DNA of 7,417 nt from Verrucomicrobiota bacterium (GTDB taxonomy: Bacteria > Verrucomicrobiota > Verrucomicrobiia > Limisphaerales > CAZBKV01): positions 1 to 7,417 of the forward strand of contig JAGHDA010000335.1 of NCBI GenBank assembly GCA_021160185.1. The letters are read 5' to 3'. The notes below the pieces were generated by a model. That model ran no database searches. It saw only the letters and a list, made by a program, of their open reading frames with translations, and had not been told where the DNA came from. Made by a program: the position numbers and the translations under genes. Position 1 is the first letter of the stretch. Every line of letters begins with the position of its first letter. Shown here piece by piece: positions 1 to 5,908 of the stretch.

Positions 1-2
1 CG

Positions 3-407
3 CTGCGCTTGCTGAGCCTGCCGGAGGAGGTCCAGGCCCTGGTGCGCGAGGGCCGCCTTTCAGCGGGCCACGCCAAGGCCCTTCTCGCCGCTCCCGACGA
101 GCCTTCCCGCAAGCTGGCCGCCGCCCGCGCTCTCAAGGAAGGGTGGAGCGTCCGCCAAACCGAGGCCTACGTGGGGAAGCTGCAGCCGCGCCCCACTGAC
201 AAGCCGGACAAGGGCGGCCCTTCCGCCGGGAAAGACGCGCCGGCGGTTTCGGCCCAGATCCGCGAGCTGGAGCGCAAGCTCCAGGAGCGCCTGGGCACCC
301 GGGTCCGCCTCCAGTACAACCGGGGACGCGGGGCGATCGAGATCCGGTTTTTCACCGATGAAGACCTGGAGCGGCTTCTTGAGCTGCTGGGCGTCTCGTC
401 CGATTGA
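3..407 (+). CDS. parB: ParB/Spo0J chromosome-partitioning protein, C-terminal part (5' end outside window)
   Basis: ParB is the CTP-dependent clamp that loads at parS sites and works with ParA to segregate replication origins. Reading in frame from base 3, the visible 134 residues begin LRLLSLPEEVQALV and hold the end of the central DNA-binding domain. The GRLSAGHAKALL segment and the following helices (SVRQTEAYV) are typical of it. A charged, Pro/Gly/Lys-rich linker follows. The C-terminal dimerisation domain comes last (IRELERKLQERLGTRVRLQ, then a beta strand GAIEIRFF and DEDLERLLELLG). Ending just after 'LLELLG' is normal for the family. The stop is TGA at 405-407. The N-terminal CTPase domain, and probably parA, lie upstream of the window. 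The gene ends 70 bp before the glycosidase-like gene on the same strand, with a strong hairpin between them. The family call is secure. The symbol rests on domain order. Confidence 0.93.
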   Translation: MRLLSLPEEVQALVREGRLSAGHAKALLAAPDEPSRKLAAARALKEGWSVRQTEAYVGKLQPRPTDKPDKGGPSAGKDAPAVSAQIRELERKLQERLGTRVRLQYNRGRGAIEIRFFTDEDLERLLELLGVSSD

Positions 408-412
408 GGGCG

Positions 413-463
413 CCGAGCTTTCCGGCCCGCGCGTTTTTTAGTGGCGCGCGCCGGGAAGCTCGG
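413..463 (+). other. Strong stem-loop between parB stop and the next gene
   Basis: Bases 413-432 pair with 444-463: 18 Watson-Crick pairs, one G-T pair (421/455) and one C/C mismatch (427/449), closing an 11-nt loop at 433-443. The outer eight pairs (CCGAGCTT with AAGCTCGG) are perfect. It starts 5 nt after the parB stop and ends 4 nt before the Shine-Dalgarno of the glycosidase-like gene. The only T-run (434-439) lies in the loop, not after the 3' arm, so it is not a standard intrinsic terminator on either strand. It could be an RNA processing or stability element that separates expression of the two genes, or a leader structure affecting initiation. The pairing is seen directly; the function is inference. 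Confidence 0.6.
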
Positions 464-467
464 GGTA

Positions 468-475
468 AAGGAGGG
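468..475 (+). promoter_or_regulatory. Shine-Dalgarno for the glycosidase-like gene
   Basis: AAGGAGGG is an almost perfect anti-Shine-Dalgarno match. It lies only about 3 nt before the GTG start at 478, closer than usual. An in-frame TAA at 466-468 rules out any start further upstream, and the encoded N-terminus is a good signal peptide, so the GTG is accepted despite the tight spacing. Confidence 0.7.
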
Positions 476-477
476 TC

Positions 478-1839
478 GTGAGCAAAACAACCTTTCTTGC
501 CCTCTGCGCGGCGGCGGCTGTGGGCGTTGGTCGCTTGCCCGCCGCGTCAGCCGGCGCGCGCGCGGAAACGAGAGCCCTCCGCCCGGCGGATCAGGAATTG
601 GCGCGTCGGATCCTGGCCGACGCCCGGATGGACAAGGTTCGGGCTATGGGCCTGGAGCTGCTTCGGAGCGGACTGAACGCGGGGAGCGGCTACGCGGAGG
701 TTTGGATTCGCGATTTGAACACTTTCCTCGTTCCCGCCCTGGAAGCGAATCCGCCGAAGACCGTCCGGGAAGCGCTTCTTTCGTTTCTGCATTTTCAGGG
801 GCCGGAGGGCGACATTCCGGACGGCTACGTGCCCGCCTCCCAGGCCGCGGTCGCCTATCGCTACCGGACCAGCCCTACGCGGCCTGAGCTACGGGCGCAC
901 AAAAACACGGTCGAGACCGATCAAGAGAGCTCGTTCGTCCAGGCGCTGGCAAGCTACGTGCGCGCCGCCGGCGACCCCCAAATCCTTGAAGAGCGCGTCC
1001 GCGGCCGAAGCGTCCGCGAGCGGGCGGTCTTCGCGTTGGAGTATCTGTTCAAGCGCCGGTTCGACGCGCGGCGCGGGTTAATCTGGGGAGCGACCACTGC
1101 GGATTGGGGCGACGTCCAGCCGGAGACGCCGTGGGGCGTGGAGTTCGACGAGCACAGCCACCGGGCGATTGACATTTACGACAATGCGATGCTCCTGATC
1201 GCCATCGACGGCCTGGTTCAAGTCGTGTTGGAAGGCAGGCCCGCTTTGCAGAAACAATGGACCCGGCGGCGGACCGAGTTGGCTCGCGCCGTCCGGAAGC
1301 ATCTCTGGGACGCGCGGCGCGCGAAATTCATCCCGCACATCTACCTGGAGGGCTCGCCCTTCCCGGCCTCTTTCGATGAAAATCGCATCTTTTACCACGG
1401 CGGCACGGCGGTGGCCGTGGAGGCCGGATTGCTTTCGAAGGAGGAAACCTTGACCGCTTACGGGCAGATGCTGGCGGACGCGCGGCTCGCCGGGGCGGCG
1501 AGCATCGGGCTCACTTTGTATCCGGCCTACCCAGAAGGCTTCTTCAAGAACCCTTCCATGAAGCCTTTCTCCTACCAGAACGGAGGGGATTGGACGTGGT
1601 TTGGGGCGCGAATGGTTCGGGGGTTGGTCCAAATGGGGTTGGCGCCGGAGGCTTGCCGCGCGCTGGATCCCATGCTGGATCGGGTGTTGAAGCACAAAGG
1701 CTTCTATGAGTGGTGGTCGTTGGACAACCGGCCTCGCGGCTCGGGCAAGTACCGCGGCTCCGCCGGAACGCTGATCGAGGCGATCGACGCGCTCCGCCGT
1801 TGGGCCAAGGGCGTCGCCTCGGACCCGGCGGCTCGATAG
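478..1839 (+). CDS. Secreted six-hairpin ((alpha/alpha)6) glycosidase-like protein
   Basis: A 453-residue protein starting at GTG. Residues 1-25 form a Sec signal peptide (FLALCAAAAVGVG core, likely cleavage after ASA), so the product should be exported. The mature part resembles (alpha/alpha)6-barrel glycoside hydrolases of the glucoamylase/debranching/GH63-like superfamily. Supporting segments are GSGYAEVWIRDLNTFL (69-84, with the W-x-R-D motif of these folds), NTVETDQESSFVQA (143-156), GLIWGATTADWGD (200-212), IDIYDNAMLL (231-240), SYQNGGDWTWFGARM (365-379, the aromatic/NGG segment seen late in such barrels), then YEWWSLDN (410-417) and YRGSAGTLIEAI (425-436). Candidate catalytic acids include D79, E147 or D148, D371 and E411; I cannot assign them. 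Fold class is fairly likely, substrate unknown. It may be read with parB or from an unseen promoter. It faces the alkaline phosphatase gene across a 53-bp gap, and no terminator is visible on this strand. Confidence 0.75.
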   Translation: MSKTTFLALCAAAAVGVGRLPAASAGARAETRALRPADQELARRILADARMDKVRAMGLELLRSGLNAGSGYAEVWIRDLNTFLVPALEANPPKTVREALLSFLHFQGPEGDIPDGYVPASQAAVAYRYRTSPTRPELRAHKNTVETDQESSFVQALASYVRAAGDPQILEERVRGRSVRERAVFALEYLFKRRFDARRGLIWGATTADWGDVQPETPWGVEFDEHSHRAIDIYDNAMLLIAIDGLVQVVLEGRPALQKQWTRRRTELARAVRKHLWDARRAKFIPHIYLEGSPFPASFDENRIFYHGGTAVAVEAGLLSKEETLTAYGQMLADARLAGAASIGLTLYPAYPEGFFKNPSMKPFSYQNGGDWTWFGARMVRGLVQMGLAPEACRALDPMLDRVLKHKGFYEWWSLDNRPRGSGKYRGSAGTLIEAIDALRRWAKGVASDPAAR

Positions 1840-1871
1840 CTCTCGAGCCCAAGCGCGACGCCTTCAGGGCG

Positions 1872-1894
1872 AAAAAGCCGGCCGGCAAACGGCT
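1872..1894 (-). terminator. Probable intrinsic terminator of the alkaline phosphatase gene
   Basis: Read on the minus strand, AGCCG (1894-1890) pairs with CGGCT (1880-1876) around a 9-nt loop, and the stem runs straight into TTTT (1875-1872). The 5' arm overlaps the TAG stop codon (1895-1893). The stem is short, so strength is uncertain, but hairpin plus U-tract in the right place supports termination of the minus-strand gene only. On the plus strand no T-run follows, so it would not serve the convergent glycosidase-like gene. Confidence 0.42.
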
Positions 1895-3377
1895 ACGCCC
1901 AGGCCAACTCTTCGACCTCCGCCGCCGAGGGGCCGCACTCGCCGAGAAGCGGGACTTCCGGGTTGCGGAAATCAATCCCCGCCAACTCCATATAGCGGCG
2001 GAAAACGTCCGTGTTTTTCATCCCTCCCGCGAATCGCTCGGCGCCGGCCCCCGCCGCGACCAACGGCACATAGTCGGCAGTGTGCGCTCCGCTGGTCCAG
2101 CCCACTCCCCAATGGTTGCCGAGCAGCTCGCCAAGCTGCATCGGCAGGCCGTCCATCCCCGCATACAAAGGCTTCCAGGATTTCTCGGCGTAAGCCAGAA
2201 ACTGCGCGAGGCGTTTCCCTGAGGGTTTGTAGCCGTAGCGCTCTTCCAGGAGCCGCGCCAAGGCCGCGGCCGTCTGCCCCTCCTTCTTCCACAACGCCGA
2301 GAGGCCCTCGAAAGAACAGCGCGCCCGACGAACGTGTTCGAACAGCCCGTTGCTGTCGCCGTACTTGGCCCCCATTCCGTTGAGTCCGGGGTTCGCCGTG
2401 CCGTGATCGGTGGTTATGACAATCAGGGTGTCCGGGTTGGCCTTAAGGTAATCCAGGCAGACGTCCGCCGCCTCGTCGAACTCAACCAGATCATGAACCG
2501 CTCCCGCGATGTCGTTCGCGTGACACGCGTGGTCTACGCGCCCGCCTTCGACCTGGAGAAGAAAGCGCTGCTCCCGGGCGAGCTTGCGAAGCGCCGCGCG
2601 GGTCATCTCCGGCAGACGCGGAACCGTCCGACGCAACTCGGCGTCGTGCTCCCAATCAAGGCGGTAGGGCAAGTGACTCTCCGCGAAAGTTCCCAGCCAC
2701 GGGCGGTTCAAGGGAAGACGCGAAAACTCCTCCGCCTCGGTCGCCACCGCGTAGCCCTGCTTGCGGAAAGCGGCGAACAGGTCGCGTCGGTCCGAGCGTT
2801 TCTCTCGCGTAAAAAATTTGCGGCCTCCGCCCAGAAGCACCTCAATCCCCTCCTCCAGGTAAAGCCGGGCGATCTTCTCGGCTTCGCCCCGGCTCTTGCA
2901 GCTCACCCCAAAGCCCGCCGGCGTGGCGTGAGTGATCTCCGTCGTGGTGACCAGGCCGCGCTTCCAACCCGCCTCGCCCAAGAGGGAGCAGATCGGCCGG
3001 AGCGACCGCCCGTCAGGCAGGACGTTCAGCGCCCCGTTCACCACCCGGGAGCCGCTGCTCCAACTGGAGGAGGCCGCGGCCGAATCAGTGACCATGGAGT
3101 TGAGAGATCGCATGTCCACCCACGCCACAGCCGCCCGGCCGGAGGAAAACAACTCAAAAAGCCGAAGCCCCCGCCCGCGCGTCATCCGGGAGTAGATCTC
3201 CCCGAGAGTCCACATCGACCAACTCGTGCCGTCGGCCACCATGTGGATGATCGCCCGGGGACGAGCGCCCCTGCCCTCGCCCGAACCGCCTCGAACAAGC
3301 CCCGGGCCGACCGACGCCGCCGCCGCAATCAAGCCGCTCCGCCGCAGGAATTCACGTCGCGTTGCTTTCATTTTCAC
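1893..3377 (-). CDS. Tat-exported alkaline phosphatase (PhoA-type metalloenzyme)
   Basis: A 494-residue phosphomonoesterase (EC 3.1.3.1 type), slightly longer than E. coli PhoA (471). The N-terminus TRREFLRRSGLIAAAA is a twin-arginine signal (R7-R8), so export of the folded enzyme is expected. PhoA landmarks appear in order. MVADG (D49) and VTDSAAAS (nucleophile S99) come first, then THATP (H150 and T152, matching E. coli D153 and T155). EGGRVDHACHAND follows (E277, D282, H286; H283 at the E. coli K328 position), then TTDHGT (D324, H325) and SGAHTADYVP (H432). All expected metal ligands are present. His at both the 153 and 328 positions is the mammalian-like arrangement, unlike E. coli. GLNGMGAKYGDSNG after the DH motif replaces the usual ETGG, which suggests a subfamily. 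The start is GTG at 3377; an ATG two codons later (3371) is equally plausible. No Pho box was recognised upstream. Confidence 0.93.
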   Translation of the reverse strand: MKMKATRREFLRRSGLIAAAASVGPGLVRGGSGEGRGARPRAIIHMVADGTSWSMWTLGEIYSRMTRGRGLRLFELFSSGRAAVAWVDMRSLNSMVTDSAAASSSWSSGSRVVNGALNVLPDGRSLRPICSLLGEAGWKRGLVTTTEITHATPAGFGVSCKSRGEAEKIARLYLEEGIEVLLGGGRKFFTREKRSDRRDLFAAFRKQGYAVATEAEEFSRLPLNRPWLGTFAESHLPYRLDWEHDAELRRTVPRLPEMTRAALRKLAREQRFLLQVEGGRVDHACHANDIAGAVHDLVEFDEAADVCLDYLKANPDTLIVITTDHGTANPGLNGMGAKYGDSNGLFEHVRRARCSFEGLSALWKKEGQTAAALARLLEERYGYKPSGKRLAQFLAYAEKSWKPLYAGMDGLPMQLGELLGNHWGVGWTSGAHTADYVPLVAAGAGAERFAGGMKNTDVFRRYMELAGIDFRNPEVPLLGECGPSAAEVEELAWA

Positions 3378-3383
3378 CGGTTC

Positions 3384-3411
3384 AGGATACCCCGACCCAA
3401 CCCGACTTCAA
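3384..3411 (-). promoter_or_regulatory. Candidate promoter for the alkaline phosphatase gene
   Basis: On the minus strand, TTGAAG (3411-3406) and TATCCT (3389-3384) are separated by 16 bp. The -10-like box ends 6 nt before the GTG at 3377, which would place the transcript start on or next to the start codon. Each hexamer matches the sigma-70 consensus at four of six positions. It was picked by eye and is weak on its own; its interest comes from the same geometry at two other genes here. Confidence 0.3.
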
Positions 3412-3626
3412 ACAACGATCCAGTGTCGCCATCCTCCCTGCCGCAAAGTCATGGCAACAACAGCTTTGTTTTTTTCAGCAGAGAAGGGGGCAACAAAAGA
3501 AGGTCATTTCCGCTGTTTCTCTCCTCACTCGCAAAGCGCAAAGAGATGGGGCAAAAACCGCTCGCCCGGCTTGCAGAGGGGGATTCCCCGGCGCCTTCGC
3601 CCCTGGCGGACTGTGAAAAATTGGGC

Positions 3627-3655
3627 TTGATAGGACGGCTCAACCAAGCTATACA
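3627..3655 (+). promoter_or_regulatory. Candidate promoter for the pseudopilin gene, possibly leaderless
   Basis: TTGATA (3627-3632) and TATACA (3650-3655) are separated by exactly 17 bp, a good sigma-70-like arrangement (five of six and four of six consensus positions). The -10 box ends 6 nt before the ATG at 3662, so transcription should start at about the A of the start codon. AGAAGG (3655-3660) looks like a Shine-Dalgarno but is one base from the ATG, too close for normal use. An in-frame TGA at 3614-3616 with no ATG, GTG or TTG codon in between excludes a conventional upstream start. Confidence 0.5.
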
Positions 3656-3661
3656 GAAGGT

Positions 3662-4504
3662 ATGAAATCAGCCAAGATTTTCGACACGCGCAGGCGTTCC
3701 CGCGGAGCGGGAGGCTTTACGCTGATCGAGTTGTTAGTGGTGATTGCGATCATCGCCATTCTGGCCGGCATGCTATTGCCCGCCCTTTCCAAAGCCAAGG
3801 CCAAGGCTCAGGCCCTCCGCTGCATGAACAACCTCAAACAGCTCACCTTGGCCTGGTACATGTATTCGGGGGATTACAACGAACGGTTGGCCCTCAACTG
3901 GCTCGCGACCACCAATGCGTGGATCGGGGGCAACATCTCTTCCCTGCCCGGAGCGACCAATATCTTGGACATCATTAACGGCAAGCTTTACCCCTACAAC
4001 GCCTCGACCGAGATCTACCGTTGTCCGACCGACGTCAAGATGCCCAAAACGCTCGCCAACTCGGCGGTGATGCGCGGCCGTCGCCGGGTGCGCAGCTACT
4101 CGATGAACGGCCGCATGGGGGGCGCCGACGACAGCGACGCCAAGCGCTTCGGGGCCATCTCCACCTCGTGGGTGCTGGGCTCGAACTACCCCATGTTCAA
4201 GAAGTATTCCGACATCAACGAGCCCGGTCCCAGCGAGGCCTTCGTCTTTATCGAGGAAAGCATCGAAACCATCGACGACGGATACTTCGCGACGAAGGCG
4301 CCGGGAGTGAAAATCTGGCAGAACTCCCCATCCACCCGGCACAACCGAGCCTCCGAACTCTCCTTTGCGGACGGCCACGCCGAAATCTGGAAGTGGGTCC
4401 GGCTGAACCGGGATCAGGATCTGGACACGCCGGCCGTTCAAGGAGGCCTGGACACCACGCCCGACCTGGTCCGCCTTCAACACGCGGTGGCCTGGCCCAG
4501 ATAA
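3662..4504 (+). CDS. Type II pseudopilin-like protein with H-X9-DG domain
   Basis: A 280-residue protein with a class III prepilin signal. The basic leader ends at G18, followed by FTLIELLVVIAIIAILAGMLLPAL. That gives Phe as the first mature residue and Glu (E23) at mature position 5, as required for prepilin peptidase processing, N-methylation and assembly. After the helix comes KAKAKAQALRCMNNLKQL. The globular part includes IYRCPTD (118-124) and RSYSMNG (144-150). Near the C-terminus RHNRASELSFADGHAE contains H227, nine residues, then D237-G238, an exact match to the prepilin-associated H-X9-DG motif. Families with this architecture are strongly expanded in Planctomycetes, Verrucomicrobiota and Lentisphaerae, usually as isolated genes; their roles are largely unknown. 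No pilus or secretion machinery genes are nearby. The leader peptide is Arg-rich (RRRSR, 10-14). It is probably inserted in the inner membrane and assembled or retained at the cell surface. Confidence 0.93.
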   Translation: MKSAKIFDTRRRSRGAGGFTLIELLVVIAIIAILAGMLLPALSKAKAKAQALRCMNNLKQLTLAWYMYSGDYNERLALNWLATTNAWIGGNISSLPGATNILDIINGKLYPYNASTEIYRCPTDVKMPKTLANSAVMRGRRRVRSYSMNGRMGGADDSDAKRFGAISTSWVLGSNYPMFKKYSDINEPGPSEAFVFIEESIETIDDGYFATKAPGVKIWQNSPSTRHNRASELSFADGHAEIWKWVRLNRDQDLDTPAVQGGLDTTPDLVRLQHAVAWPR

Positions 4505-4505
4505 T

Positions 4506-4535
4506 CTTCCGGCGGCGGCCCGGACGAGCCGGAAG
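4506..4535 (+). other. Hairpin just after the pseudopilin stop
   Basis: CTTCCGG (4506-4512) pairs perfectly with CCGGAAG (4529-4535) around a 16-nt GC-rich loop, beginning 2 nt after the TAA stop. No T-run follows. It may stabilise the 3' end of the pseudopilin mRNA or be accessory to the stronger hairpin downstream. Only the pairing is certain. Confidence 0.35.
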
Positions 4536-4560
4536 CCGTTCCCGACTTGGAGCTTTCGCC

Positions 4561-4608
4561 TGAAACGCAGCCCGGCGTCGGGAAGGAGCGCCGGGCTGCG
4601 CGGTTTCA
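4561..4608. terminator. Probable bidirectional terminator between convergent genes
   Basis: GCAGCCCGGCG (4567-4577) pairs perfectly over 11 bp with 4589-4599 around an 11-nt loop. A second 6-bp helix, TGAAAC (4561-4566) with GTTTCA (4603-4608), flanks it with a 3-nt bulge. On the plus strand GTTTC and then CTTTTC (4613-4618) follow. On the minus strand GTTTCA follows the core stem directly. The hairpin lies between the 3' ends of the pseudopilin gene (+) and the DUF2961 gene (-), where a shared terminator is expected. The U-tracts are short, so efficiency is uncertain. Confidence 0.65.
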
Positions 4609-4625
4609 GAGGCTTTTCAGCGGCG

Positions 4626-5777
4626 TCATTTCAACTCCAAATCGTCCTTCGAAGGCAACGGAGGAAACTTGGCGTGCGGCTCGGTCTGATACCAGTAGGC
4701 CACTGAGGCAATGTCATCCTGAAGCGGTAGGTAGCGCCCCCCCGAACGCCATCCCAGCGCCTGGATGGTCACGCGCAGATCCTTGCGAAACCGAATCGGG
4801 TCGGGAATGTGCCACCGGTAAAGGCCGAATCGTTGTTGAGATTGGTAGAGCCCGTCAGGCCGGATCACTTGGGGCATTCCCGAATAAGGCGTTGTGAATT
4901 CCGTGTAGCGTTCCTTGCCGTCCGATCCCCGGGTAACAAAGCCATACGAGCCGCAGAAATAGTCTTCCGTCCCGGTGCCGCAGATGGTGGGAAACTTCTT
5001 GTCGCCGTCGATGTAAAACTTGATTTCCCCTTCGCCCCACCAACCGGCGGCATGGGATTCCCACGCCAAGTAGGTTCCGACGTAGTGTCCCCGGCCTTTG
5101 ACGCCGTCGAGGATCGTATAAACTTGTTTGTAAGGCACCGGATCCATTCGGCGGAACTGGGCGTGGAAATAGGCGGCGTCCTTCGGAACCTCGGCAAGGG
5201 CGTAGTTGATCTGGTAATAGAGCGTCATCGGCTTGTCGTCGAGATTCTCGAGCGTGATCCGGGCGCTCTTCCTGAACGGCATCGGCCAATAGCAATTGAA
5301 CGCGCTGCCGGGATTGACGCAGACGGCCAGCGAGCTGATCTGGCAATACTTCCCCCATCCGCAAGCGAAGAAATCGCCCACAGGACACTCCACGGAAGGC
5401 TTCTTTTCGCCGTCCCAGTAGAATCGAAGAATGGACCAGCGCCAGTTTCCGGTGGGCGTCATCCAGATGCTTTGGATGCAGCCCGGCCCTTGGATGTCCG
5501 CCAGGGTAAACGTGGAACGGCCCTTGATGCGGACCGAGGGCGAAACCTTCCATCCCTGGCCAAGCTCTCTGGCCGGCCCCGCTCCTGTGCCTTTTGTGGC
5601 CATGCCGCCTTTGCCTTTTTCGCCGGTGAAGTTCTCCGGACTGATGGAGCGGGACTCTGCGTTGGAGAGGCGATAAAGATTTCCCAGATGCAGATCCAGC
5701 CCGCTGAACGAAGCTCCCGCCGCGCCGAGAGTCCAGGCGCCCGCAGCGCACACCAACAGAACTATGCTCTTTTTCAT
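4626..5777 (-). CDS. Secreted DUF2961 protein, candidate GH172 glycoside hydrolase
   Basis: A 383-residue protein. The start at 5777 is chosen because MKKSIVLLVCAAGAWTLGAAGA is a clean Sec signal peptide and a good Shine-Dalgarno precedes it by 7 nt. An open frame continues 22 codons further upstream to 5843 but looks like leader sequence. DUF2961 hallmarks are ISPENFTGEKGKGG (45-58), ADIQGPGCIQSIWMT (93-107), FYWDGEKKPSVECPVGDFF (119-137), WWGEGEIKFYIDGDKKFP (246-263) and CGTGTEDYF (266-274). Characterised GH172 enzymes act on fructofuranose or arabinofuranose linkages with a pair of catalytic glutamates. By position E249 or E251, together with E271 of GTGTED, are the likely pair here. The substrate cannot be read from sequence. 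It probably acts in the periplasm or outside the cell. It is convergent with the pseudopilin gene and downstream, on the same strand, of the lipoprotein operon, from which a 131-bp gap separates it. Confidence 0.9.
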   Translation of the reverse strand: MKKSIVLLVCAAGAWTLGAAGASFSGLDLHLGNLYRLSNAESRSISPENFTGEKGKGGMATKGTGAGPARELGQGWKVSPSVRIKGRSTFTLADIQGPGCIQSIWMTPTGNWRWSILRFYWDGEKKPSVECPVGDFFACGWGKYCQISSLAVCVNPGSAFNCYWPMPFRKSARITLENLDDKPMTLYYQINYALAEVPKDAAYFHAQFRRMDPVPYKQVYTILDGVKGRGHYVGTYLAWESHAAGWWGEGEIKFYIDGDKKFPTICGTGTEDYFCGSYGFVTRGSDGKERYTEFTTPYSGMPQVIRPDGLYQSQQRFGLYRWHIPDPIRFRKDLRVTIQALGWRSGGRYLPLQDDIASVAYWYQTEPHAKFPPLPSKDDLELK

Positions 5778-5784
5778 TTGGTTG

Positions 5785-5792
5785 TCCTTCCC
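5785..5792 (-). promoter_or_regulatory. Shine-Dalgarno that fixes the DUF2961 start
   Basis: Minus-strand GGGAAGGA lies 7 nt before the ATG at 5777. This normal spacing, together with the signal peptide that follows, supports 5777 over the upstream in-frame start at 5843. Confidence 0.65.
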
Positions 5793-5814
5793 TTTTGATA
5801 CGGTGACAAGCGAC

Positions 5815-5843
5815 ATGGTTTCCTGCCGCCTCTCCTTCGTCAA
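5815..5843 (-). promoter_or_regulatory. Weak candidate promoter for the DUF2961 gene
   Basis: Minus-strand TTGACG (5843-5838, five of six consensus positions) is followed after 17 bp by AACCAT (5820-5815, three of six). It would give a leader of about 30 nt containing the Shine-Dalgarno. The -10 is poor, so readthrough from the upstream lipoprotein operon is an alternative. No clear terminator separates them. Confidence 0.25.
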
Positions 5844-5908
5844 GCTCGGGCGCGCGGTCCCACAGGCCGGGAGCTCCGGCGGGCGGGGAAAAGGGATTCG
5901 ACCCGGAT

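Noticed and set aside
1078..1695. 205-codon minus-strand frame inside the glycosidase-like gene
   Set aside because: His/Arg/Pro-rich shadow of the plus-strand gene with no start signal.
1859..1871. Small hairpin CGCC-TTCAG-GGCG followed by A5 as a terminator for the glycosidase-like gene
   Set aside because: On the plus strand it is followed by A's rather than T's, and the stem is only 4 bp.
3378..3661. Several short frames in the divergent intergenic region (for example a 64-codon minus-strand frame at 3449-3643)
   Set aside because: No Shine-Dalgarno, no domain and unlike composition. The region is better explained as two promoters facing outward plus non-coding sequence.
2334..3665. 443-codon plus-strand open frame opposite the alkaline phosphatase gene, ending in an ATGA overlap with the pseudopilin start
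   Set aside because: It is low-complexity Arg/Pro/Gln-rich and mirrors a clearly real gene. GC-rich codon use commonly leaves the antisense frame open. The ATGA overlap is coincidental.
4561..4608. Possible parS site, because TGAAAC and GTTTCA occur near parB
   Set aside because: In parS the half-sites are GTTTCAC then GTGAAAC and adjacent. Here the order is reversed and the halves flank a GC-rich stem, so it is a terminator hairpin.
4809..5798. 329-codon plus-strand frame antisense to the DUF2961 gene
   Set aside because: No recognisable domain or signal. The opposite strand carries all DUF2961 motifs, so this is an antisense shadow.
5778..5843. 22-codon N-terminal extension of the DUF2961 protein
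   Set aside because: The signal peptide and a correctly spaced Shine-Dalgarno both support the start at 5777.
5866..5880. Perfect GCCGG-GAGCT-CCGGC hairpin as terminator of the lipoprotein operon
   Set aside because: Only a 5-bp stem with no T-run after it on the minus strand; likely chance in GC-rich DNA.
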